NCBI GenBank assembly: GCA_000435615.1
Contig: FR882015.1
Span: 1 to 6,408 of the forward strand
Direction: 5' to 3'
Source: Firmicutes bacterium CAG:238
GTDB lineage: Bacteria; Bacillota; Clostridia; Peptostreptococcales; Anaerovoracaceae
DNA length: 6,408 nucleotides
Shown piece after piece: positions 1 through 4,999 of the stretch. The position numbers and the translations under genes were made by a program. The notes beneath the pieces are model-generated. The model searched no databases. It saw only the letters and a program-made list of their open reading frames with translations, and was not told the origin of the DNA. Numbering within the stretch: the stretch's first letter is position 1; every line of letters begins with the position of its first letter.

Positions 1-94
1 CGATCATGATTCGACCGCAATCGCCCTTATGTATTTCCTTATTTCGCCTTCCAATTATATTTTGGACCGTTTTTTCCGTAATCATACTTGCCAT
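1..94 (-). CDS. nnrD: ADP-dependent NAD(P)H-hydrate dehydratase, N-terminal part (cut by window edge)
   Basis: Only the first 31 codons are present; the gene runs off the left edge. The peptide begins MASMITEKTVQNIIGRRNKE and continues with IHKGDCGRIMI. The motif R-x-(3-4)-HKGD-x-GR followed by hydrophobic residues is the typical entry into the NnrD/CARKD ribokinase-like fold, just before the first glycine-rich loop. The family repairs hydrated NAD(P)H in the cytoplasm using ADP. The short stretch before HKGD fits a stand-alone NnrD rather than the NnrE-NnrD fusion, in which this motif lies far inside the protein. The ATG at 94-92 has an AGAGGA ribosome binding site (107-102) seven bases upstream. 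It lies 68 bases after the hom stop on the same strand with no terminator between, so co-transcription with hom is likely. The call rests on about 30 residues, so the family is probable and the full architecture unseen. Confidence 0.72.
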   Translation of the reverse strand, partial: MASMITEKTVQNIIGRRNKEIHKGDCGRIMI

Positions 95-162
95 TTTAAA
101 ATCCTCTCATTATATTTCGCCCTGCAGCGAGCTCGGCAATTTCGATGCGAGCAGACGCGTGC

Positions 163-1212
163 TTACTCACTCAGTACGCGGAGCAGATCTCCGAATATTC
201 CGTATGCGGTCTGCTCGATTTCCGGCTCATGCTCCACGATGGAAATCTTTTTCATTAAATCCGTTGTTATGGACACCACCGATGTGGTGCTGTTCACCGA
301 TGCCAGCATATCCGTCAGCGGTATTTCTTGTGGCTGCACGCTCGCCTTAACCGTCCCATCCTGCCCGCGGCTTCCTCTGCACAAAAGCTTGATTACACAG
401 TCTCTGCTGCGTGCCGCCTCGATATCCGCCAAAGTGATGTCCTCGATGCCTCTGCGCTCCACCTTATCCGGCGTTATGCCCGCGTCCATGAGAACGTTGA
501 GCAGTGCAGTGATTTTTGCGGCTGCATCATAGCCTTCTATGTCCATGGCAGGGTCTGCCTCAATAAAGCCCATCGCCTGCCCGTTTTTTATAATTTCGTC
601 GTAAGATTTTCCCGCCGCCATTTCTTCGAGAACATAGTTGGTCGTGCTGTTGAGGATGCCCGAAACTTCGGTAACCTCCGCGAGCTTGAGCGTTTTTTCA
701 ACCAAATTGAACACCGGCGTACCATCCATAACCGTCGTTTCATAGAAAAACCTGCATCCTTTTCGTGTGGCCATATCGCGCAGTTTCGCAAATTTCCATG
801 CTATCGGCCCTTTGTTGGCGGTGATTACATCCCTGCCGCGTGCAAAAGCCGTCTCGATATGCGTGATAGCCGGCTCACCCGTAAAAATATTCAGCGGCGT
901 CATTTCAACGAGTACATCGTAGTCCGCATTGGATGCGATTTCCATGGTGCTCATTTGTGAAAGCGGCATATGCGACGAAAAAGCCCCCTCCGTCTCAACA
1001 TCATGAAGTGCCGCAGCCAGATCGATGCCTGTCGAATTCACGAGATTCCCGCGCGAGCCCGTCGCAATTGCTGTTACGATGACATTGTATCCGTATTTTT
1101 CTTCTATCTGCTTGCCCTTCTCGATCAGGAGCTTCGCGAATGCTCTGCCCGCATTGCCAAAGCCCATGAGTGCAAGTTTCTTCGTTTTTTGTGTTGGCAT
1201 TATCGTATTCAT
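163..1212 (-). CDS. hom: Homoserine dehydrogenase, short form without ACT domain
   Basis: This 349-residue protein should reduce aspartate semialdehyde to homoserine with NAD(P)H, the branch point to threonine and methionine. A Rossmann dinucleotide motif GFGNAGRAF lies at 17-25, ITANKGPIA at 130-138, and GILNSTTNYVL at 185-195. The family signature EADPAMDIEGYDAAAK lies at 218-233. E218, D229 and K233 have the same spacing as the catalytic Glu, Asp and Lys of yeast homoserine dehydrogenase. The C-terminus closes the catalytic domain (IEQTAYGIFGDLLRVL) and stops. The C-terminal ACT domain of the roughly 430-residue bacterial enzymes is missing, so allosteric feedback by threonine is not expected through that domain. 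The ATG at 1212 is chosen because AAAGGAGA (1228-1221) lies eight bases upstream. A hairpin plus T-tract precedes the gene and may control it. nnrD follows. Neighbouring genes do not include thrB or thrC within this window. Confidence 0.93.
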   Translation of the reverse strand: MNTIMPTQKTKKLALMGFGNAGRAFAKLLIEKGKQIEEKYGYNVIVTAIATGSRGNLVNSTGIDLAAALHDVETEGAFSSHMPLSQMSTMEIASNADYDVLVEMTPLNIFTGEPAITHIETAFARGRDVITANKGPIAWKFAKLRDMATRKGCRFFYETTVMDGTPVFNLVEKTLKLAEVTEVSGILNSTTNYVLEEMAAGKSYDEIIKNGQAMGFIEADPAMDIEGYDAAAKITALLNVLMDAGITPDKVERRGIEDITLADIEAARSRDCVIKLLCRGSRGQDGTVKASVQPQEIPLTDMLASVNSTTSVVSITTDLMKKISIVEHEPEIEQTAYGIFGDLLRVLSE

Positions 1213-1253
1213 TGCTGTACTCTCCTTTGTTTTTCCGGTTAATTTTTATTAAT

Positions 1254-1301
1254 ATGCAAAAAAATTGTCCGCCTGGAGCATTCACCCGCATTTCGGACAA
1301 T
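1254..1301 (-). terminator. Intrinsic terminator or attenuator upstream of hom
   Basis: Read on the minus strand, ATTGTCCG (1301-1294) and CGGACAAT (1271-1264) form a perfect 8-bp stem around a 22-base loop. A run of seven T and then GCAT follow directly. This is the shape of a factor-independent terminator for leftward transcription. It lies about 210 bases after the mgtE stop and 52 bases before the hom ATG. It can therefore end mgtE messages, or attenuate a transcript that starts between it and mgtE. The long loop is unusual for a simple terminator. The T-tract plus GCAT is also complementary to ATGCAAAAAAA further upstream (1345-1335), an alternative pairing that would occupy the T-tract. 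No riboswitch or T-box consensus was recognised in the leader. Confidence 0.6.
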
Positions 1302-1345
1302 CTTTCAATGTATACACCATATCTTGCATATATGTTTTTTTGCAT
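1254..1345. repeat. 11-bp inverted repeat bracketing the terminator hairpin
   Basis: On the plus strand ATGCAAAAAAA at 1254-1264 is the exact reverse complement of TTTTTTTGCAT at 1335-1345. In the leftward RNA the upstream copy is A-rich and the downstream copy is the terminator T-tract. The pair could extend the hairpin base or compete with termination. A/T-rich composition makes chance matches easier, but GCAT at the end of both arms adds specificity. Confidence 0.4.
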
Positions 1346-1355
1346 TTGGTGATTT

Positions 1356-1373
1356 TGTAAACGGGCGTTTACA
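1356..1373. promoter_or_regulatory. 18-bp perfect palindrome, candidate operator
   Basis: TGTAAACG, two central bases GG (plus strand), then CGTTTACA form a perfect inverted repeat about 145 bases upstream of the hom start, in otherwise A/T-rich DNA. A two-fold symmetric site of this size fits a dimeric repressor. It resembles LacI-family sites in having CG near the centre, but the spacing differs from the usual 14-bp core, so no regulator is assigned. On the plus strand it is followed by five T, so it could also act as a weak rightward terminator. However, no rightward gene lies before it. Confidence 0.4.
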
Positions 1374-1514
1374 TTTTTGCGTTTTTCAAAAAACACATAT
1401 ATATACTCTCATGTATGCAAAACAGTACATGCCGGCCATGCGATTGGCACGCGTCTTGTGCCGAAGGTCAAGGGCGCCAAACAGCCAAGGCCCGCCGGGT
1501 GCCGGTCCACAGGC
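1374..1514. other. mgtE 3' flank without a recognisable gene
   Basis: This is the part of the 302-base gap nearest mgtE. The stretch 1430-1514 is distinctly GC-rich and holds short inverted repeats such as GGCAC/GTGCC and AGGCC/GGCCT, but no T-tract that would make a terminator. The stretch 1374-1429 is A/T-rich with TATATATA, yet no convincing -35 box lies at proper distance on the minus strand. Short ORFs here lack ribosome binding sites and family resemblance. I could not place the hom promoter with confidence. Confidence 0.4.
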
Positions 1515-2918
1515 CTAGAGGCCGAGGAACAGGCTTGCCATCGCGAAGTAAATGCTGAGAGCCACCGCGTCGGAAATTGACGAGATTGCTGGATTTGCAA
1601 TGAGCGCCGGGTCGAGTTTCGCTTTTTTTACAAGAAGCGGAACCATACTGCCGAGGACTTTGGCGAAAATTACGATTAACAGCATTGCACTGCAGACCGT
1701 GAGCGCAATCGAAATTTCGTAGCCGTCCAAAAGGCAGATTCTCAGGAAGTTAAAGGCACTCAGAATCGCTCCGATGACAACGCCGATTCGGATTTCTTTC
1801 CACAGAATCCTGAGGGTGTCGGAGGTGTCAACCTCGCCGGTTGCAAGACCGCGGATGATCAGTGTCGCCGCCTGGGAGCCGGTATTTCCGCCCGTGCCCA
1901 TCAGCATCGGCATGTAGGCAACCAGACAGATAATTTCCGAAAGTTTTGCCTCAAAATTCGTGATGATCATTCCCGTAAAAATATATGCGACCATGAGGAT
2001 GAGCAGCCACGGGAGCCTGCTGAGGGCATGCTTCCACACGGAAATATCCAGATAGTCCTTGTCCGGGTCATCAAAATTGATGACGCCGTTCATTCTTTCG
2101 ATGTCCTCCGTCGCTTCCTCTTCCATTACGTCGAGGATATCATCGACGGTGATGATGCCGACCAAGCGGTGCTCTTTGTCAACAACGGGCATCGCCAAAA
2201 AGTCGTATTTTTTGAACTCTTCGGCAACCTCTTCCTGGTCGTCGTATACATTCAGCCACACATAGTCGGTGTGCATGATGTCCTTGATTTTGACGCTGTC
2301 ATCGGTTATGACAAGCGTGCTCAGCGAAACGATACCGATGAGTTTTCTGCCTGCGTCCTTGACATAGCAGGTGTAAATCGTCTCGGCATCCATTCCCTCT
2401 TTCTTAATGTGCGCCAAAGCCTCTCCCACGGTCATCTCCTTCTGAAGGCTGATGTATTCAGGCGTCATAAGGCTTCCCGCGCAAGTGTCCGGGTAGTTCA
2501 AAAAATTATTGATGAGCTGCCGCTCGTTCTTTGGCGTTTTTTCGAGAATCTTATCGACCAGATTGGCCGGAAGTTCCTCCAAAATATCGATTTTGTCGTC
2601 GAAGTCAAGTTCGCCTACGATATAGCTTAATTCCTTATCCGTTATGCCGTCAACGATTTTGAGCTGGTCGTCGGACGGAAGGTAGGAAAAAACCTCAACC
2701 GAAACATCTTTCGGCAGGAGTCTGTAGACGACGATGATTTTTTCGATGTCATCCGGATCCTCCAAAAGTTCTTCGAACATTTCAGCGATATCCGCATCGT
2801 TGAACTTCAAAAGTTCATCCTTCACCATGAAGTATTTTTTTTCTTCAAGGAGCTGATAGATTCGCTCCATGGATTCCTTCAAGATGTCGTCAGGGTTTCT
2901 CAATGTGTTCTGATCCAC
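1515..2918 (-). CDS. mgtE: MgtE-family magnesium transporter
   Basis: A full-length MgtE channel for Mg2+ uptake in the cytoplasmic membrane. Numbered from the upstream ATG at 2927, the acidic helical N domain spans about 1-145. Two CBS domains follow (about 152-213 and 214-273). Then come a connecting plug helix (about 274-300) and a five-helix membrane domain (about 305-470). The pore signature MPMLMGTGGNTGSQAATLII lies at 339-358 and the conserved aspartate of the last helices is D453. That last segment reads NPAISSISDAVALSIYF, less canonical than the usual TT-x-x-D-x-x-G form. The GTG at 2918 is preferred as start: GGAG at 2931-2928 abuts the ATG at 2927 with no spacer, but sits nine bases before the GTG, giving 467 residues. 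The gene has its own promoter and a leader with an upstream ORF, suggesting control in the leader. In this family the N and CBS domains sense cytoplasmic Mg2+ and gate the pore. Confidence 0.93.
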   Translation of the reverse strand: MDQNTLRNPDDILKESMERIYQLLEEKKYFMVKDELLKFNDADIAEMFEELLEDPDDIEKIIVVYRLLPKDVSVEVFSYLPSDDQLKIVDGITDKELSYIVGELDFDDKIDILEELPANLVDKILEKTPKNERQLINNFLNYPDTCAGSLMTPEYISLQKEMTVGEALAHIKKEGMDAETIYTCYVKDAGRKLIGIVSLSTLVITDDSVKIKDIMHTDYVWLNVYDDQEEVAEEFKKYDFLAMPVVDKEHRLVGIITVDDILDVMEEEATEDIERMNGVINFDDPDKDYLDISVWKHALSRLPWLLILMVAYIFTGMIITNFEAKLSEIICLVAYMPMLMGTGGNTGSQAATLIIRGLATGEVDTSDTLRILWKEIRIGVVIGAILSAFNFLRICLLDGYEISIALTVCSAMLLIVIFAKVLGSMVPLLVKKAKLDPALIANPAISSISDAVALSIYFAMASLFLGL

Positions 2919-2926
2919 TGGAATCA

Positions 2927-2977
2927 TCTCCTCTCTCGTGCGCCCTGCCGCCGCCGCATCCCAATGCTTAGAGGAGA
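2927..2977 (-). promoter_or_regulatory. Hairpin sequestering the mgtE ribosome binding site
   Basis: In the leftward RNA, UCUCCUCU (2977-2970) is perfectly complementary over 8 bases to AGAGGAGA (2934-2927), which contains the mgtE ribosome binding site. The loop of 35 bases contains a small GCAT/ATGC hairpin and a GC-rich run. The upstream arm is made of the last sense codons of the leader ORF and the T of its TAA stop. A ribosome finishing or stalled on that ORF would therefore mask this arm and free the mgtE site. That is the geometry of translational attenuation. The pairing is seen in the sequence; its function is inferred. Confidence 0.5.
2928..2937 (-). promoter_or_regulatory. mgtE ribosome binding site, deciding the GTG start
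   Basis: GAGAGAGGAG on the minus strand ends directly at the ATG of 2927-2925, a spacing of zero that would not support initiation there. The in-frame GTG at 2918-2916 lies nine bases after the GGAG, the same spacing as for murB in this window. The ATG start, three codons longer, remains a formal alternative. Confidence 0.65.
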
Positions 2978-3048
2978 ATTACAGACTGAGCAGCGATAGG
3001 GCTATGCAATTTTAAAACGTTGTTCTTCCCATCGGGGACACTATCCAT
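2968..3048 (-). CDS. 26-residue leader peptide upstream of mgtE (candidate)
   Basis: A short ORF lies between the mgtE promoter and mgtE. It starts at ATG 3048-3046 with AAAGGAG (3062-3056) seven bases upstream, as good a site as those of the real genes here, and ends at TAA 2970-2968. The peptide begins MDSVPDGKNNVLKLH and ends PIAAQSVILL, with no recognised family. It lies out of frame with mgtE and stops 49 bases before its GTG start. Its 3' end overlaps the anti-ribosome-binding-site arm described separately, so its translation is likely coupled to mgtE expression. It is not a membrane protein by length and carries no run of one amino acid typical of amino-acid attenuators. It could also be a fortuitous ORF, although the strong initiation site argues against that. 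Confidence 0.5.
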   Translation of the reverse strand: MDSVPDGKNNVLKLHSPIAAQSVILL

Positions 3049-3085
3049 ATCTCTGCTCCTTTCTTTGCGTTTTGTTTAACAATCT

Positions 3086-3115
3086 ATTATATCTCTTTTT
3101 GTCCTTCGTTGGCAA
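3086..3115 (-). promoter_or_regulatory. Promoter for the mgtE leader transcript
   Basis: On the minus strand TTGCCA (3115-3110) and a perfect TATAAT (3091-3086) are separated by 18 bases. The -10 box overlaps the TAA stop of the PHP gene. Transcription would start near 3079, giving a leader of about 160 bases that includes the upstream ORF. Read-through from the murB-PHP operon remains possible because no terminator lies between. Confidence 0.62.
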
Positions 3116-3875
3116 GAGAAATATTCACGATTCGCCCAGGATCCATGCCTGCCTCGAGCGCGCGTCTGAGCGGTCCTTCGAACGAGCCGACTTTTTCCGG
3201 CACATGGGCGTCGCTTCCGATGATAAAGCTGACATCAAATTTTGCGGCAATTTTAATCTCCTCCACCGTAAGGTGTGCGTGCTTGTCGTTGATTTCGATA
3301 AGTGTGCCCGTGTCCGCGCAGGCTTTTGCGATATCCTCAATGTCAAACGGCCCCTTGTCGCCGGGGTGTGTGAGCACATCAATGTGATTGCCCGCCTCTT
3401 CATTGAAATACAGGCAGTCCAGGATCATCGCCGTGTTTGCGACCTTCAGCGAAGAGTCCTCTCCCCTGAAAAATCCCGCATGCTTATATGCGTAATTTGC
3501 AATCATTCCCGCGTGCCGGATTCCGTAGTGGTAGCCCGCGAGCAAAATGTTGTAATCTCCGCGCTCCGAAGCCGGAACGTCGATGTACGGCTCAATACGC
3601 ATCGTGTTGGCTTCCACGCCGAGCAAAATCTCCATGTCCGGAAATTCTTTCTTGAGAGCCGCAATCTCCGCACGCATCTGTGGGATTTTTGCCCTGTCAA
3701 GCCCGTAAGTCATGTGCCCCGGGCCGTGATCGGTAATCGCAATCGACTTTAGGCCCTTTGCCGCAGCAACGCGCACATTGTCTGCAATACTTCCTTTGCC
3801 GTGCGAGTAAGTCGTATGCGTATGGTGGTCGTAAACCATCCTGTATTTTGCTATTATTTCGTCAAATCTATCCAT
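3087..3875 (-). CDS. PHP-domain metal-dependent phosphoesterase family protein
   Basis: A 262-residue cytoplasmic protein consisting of one PHP domain, the family of histidinol phosphatase, the polymerase PHP module and YcdX-like hydrolases. The metal-binding motifs are complete. H18 and H20 lie in DHHTH and H25 in YSHG. D49-H50 lie in ITDHG, E88 in GVEAN and H116 in AGYHYG. H170 lies in LTHPG, with D222 and H224 in GSDAH. A trinuclear metal site and hydrolysis of a phosphate ester are expected from the family; the substrate is unknown. Length fits stand-alone YcdX-type members better than the longer HisJ histidinol phosphatases, and no histidine genes are nearby. The start at 3875 is chosen for GGAG five bases upstream. 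A longer reading to 3929 lacks such a site and begins in repetitive GC-rich DNA. It lies 89 bases after murB on the same strand, probably in one operon. The mgtE promoter overlaps its last codons. Confidence 0.88.
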   Translation of the reverse strand: MDRFDEIIAKYRMVYDHHTHTTYSHGKGSIADNVRVAAAKGLKSIAITDHGPGHMTYGLDRAKIPQMRAEIAALKKEFPDMEILLGVEANTMRIEPYIDVPASERGDYNILLAGYHYGIRHAGMIANYAYKHAGFFRGEDSSLKVANTAMILDCLYFNEEAGNHIDVLTHPGDKGPFDIEDIAKACADTGTLIEINDKHAHLTVEEIKIAAKFDVSFIIGSDAHVPEKVGSFEGPLRRALEAGMDPGRIVNISLANEGQKEI

Positions 3876-3889
3876 AAAATCTCCGTTTC

Positions 3890-3964
3890 TTCGTGCCTTC
3901 GTGCCGTCCGGGCGCATCCATGTCCGCACCGGCCCGGCATTGGTTTTGCTGTGCCGTCCGGGCG
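3890..3964. repeat. GC-rich spacer with direct repeats between murB and the PHP gene
   Basis: GTGCCGTCCGGGCG occurs twice, at 3901-3914 and 3951-3964, exactly 50 bases apart; the second copy abuts the murB stop codon. A tandem 8-mer TTCGTGCC occupies 3890-3897 and 3898-3905. Between the 14-mers, GCCCGG at 3932-3937 is complementary to the CCGGGC in both copies (3908-3913 and 3958-3963), so two mutually exclusive 6-bp hairpins can form. No T-tract follows, so this is not an evident terminator. Confidence 0.6.
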
Positions 3965-4999
3965 TCAGATGATCCGAATTTCCGGTTCCAGCATCACGCC
4001 GAATTTGTCATATACCGTGTTCCTTACAAGGTCAATGAGCAAAAGAATATCCGTCGCCGTCGCGCCGCCTTTGTTGATAATAAAGCCGCTGTGAAGCGTC
4101 GAAACCTGTGCCCCGCCGACGCTGACACCTTTCAGGCCCGCATCTTCGATAAGTTTTCCCGCAAAAAATCCCTCCGGGCGCTTAAAGGTGCTCCCCGCGG
4201 AAGGATACTGCACCGGCTGTTTCGTATTTCGTTTTGCCGCAAGTTCGCGCATTTTCCCGCCGATTTCATGTGGCAGGCCTTTTTCAAGCTTAAGCTCCGC
4301 CTCGACTGCGATGAATCCGTTTTGCTGAAGAATGCTGCTGCGGTATCCGAACTGCATTTCTTCTCTGCTGAAAACCCGCTCTTCCTCACCGTCCGGCGAA
4401 ATCGCGCGCACGCTCATAACGATATCTTTGAGTTCTCCGCCGTATGCACCGGCATTCATAAAAAGCCCTCCGCCGAGCGTTCCGGGGATTCCGCTTGCAA
4501 ATTCAAATCCCGCAAGGCCTTCGTTCATCAAAATTTTTGCGAGGGATGACATGTAGATTCCCGTTTGGCAGACCACTCGGTCTTCATTCACGGCAACATC
4601 CGCAAAATCCTGCATTTTGATAACCGCACCCGCATAGCCTTCGTCCCTGAAAAGAATGTTCGAGCCGTTCCCGAGGAACAGGTGCGGAATTTCCTTCTTT
4701 GCCAAAGCCTTCAGAACCTCTTTCAACGCATCCGCAGAGCTGACTTTTATCAGTGCCGCCGCGCGTCCGCCTGCCTTAAACGAGGTGTAGTTCTTCATGT
4801 CGGCATTTTCTTCGATTTCGATTTTATTCGATGCCGGCATCTTCGCCGCATCCGGTGCCGCTGTCTCCGGCGCTGCCGTCTTTGGCTCCGTCAGTCCTTC
4901 CAGTGCCGCTCTTATGTTCTCCTGTATTTGGAGGGTCGAACATTTTTCTGAGCTTTTCGCCCCGTCTGCTGTCCCCGTCTTTGTTAATTCTGTCTTCAC
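3965..4999 (-). CDS. murB: UDP-N-acetylenolpyruvoylglucosamine reductase
   Basis: MurB makes UDP-N-acetylmuramate, reducing enolpyruvyl-UDP-GlcNAc with NADPH and FAD in the cytoplasm. Numbered from the GTG start (344 residues), the conserved core begins near residue 68 (MKNYTSFKAGG). The FAD loop GNGSNIL lies at 110-116 and SGIPGTLGGGLFMNAGAYGGE begins at 169. GYRSS includes R220, and the catalytic serine of GSTF is S270. The C-terminal LEPEIRI supplies the conserved glutamates near 338 and 340. It resembles the type II enzymes common in Firmicutes. About 67 residues, rich in Ala, Thr, Glu and Pro, precede the core, more than the usual 10 to 30. This extension is coded inside the upstream permease gene in another frame. 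The start is set by AAGGAGG (5015-5009) nine bases before the GTG. An ATG at 4840 would give 291 residues, close to the family norm, but has no good ribosome binding site. Confidence 0.93.
   Translation of the reverse strand: MKTELTKTGTADGAKSSEKCSTLQIQENIRAALEGLTEPKTAAPETAAPDAAKMPASNKIEIEENADMKNYTSFKAGGRAAALIKVSSADALKEVLKALAKKEIPHLFLGNGSNILFRDEGYAGAVIKMQDFADVAVNEDRVVCQTGIYMSSLAKILMNEGLAGFEFASGIPGTLGGGLFMNAGAYGGELKDIVMSVRAISPDGEEERVFSREEMQFGYRSSILQQNGFIAVEAELKLEKGLPHEIGGKMRELAAKRNTKQPVQYPSAGSTFKRPEGFFAGKLIEDAGLKGVSVGGAQVSTLHSGFIINKGGATATDILLLIDLVRNTVYDKFGVMLEPEIRII

Noticed and set aside
94..130. Separate promoter for nnrD (TATAAT at 114-109 on the minus strand)
   Set aside because: The only -35-like box (TTGCCG) is 19 bases away, and transcription would begin within the ribosome binding site at 107-102, leaving no usable leader.
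1001..1396. 131-codon minus-strand ORF covering the hom leader and hom start
   Set aside because: It overlaps hom in another frame. Neither its first ATG nor the internal ATG in the terminator loop has a ribosome binding site, and its 3' part is only the hom sequence read out of frame.
1213..1514. T-box or threonine leader-peptide attenuator before hom
   Set aside because: No T-box core sequence and no ORF with a ribosome binding site and a run of Thr, Ile or Met codons was found; only the bare hairpin and repeats are supported.
2928..3086. M-box or other known riboswitch upstream of mgtE
   Set aside because: The gene family and leader length suggested it, but the conserved M-box core around GGUGAGGCUCC was not found, nor the hallmarks of other riboswitches I know. 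A covariance search would be decisive.
3876..3929. Longer start for the PHP protein at 3929
   Set aside because: The 18 extra residues are coded by the repetitive GC-rich spacer and have no ribosome binding site, whereas the start at 3875 has GGAG at good distance.
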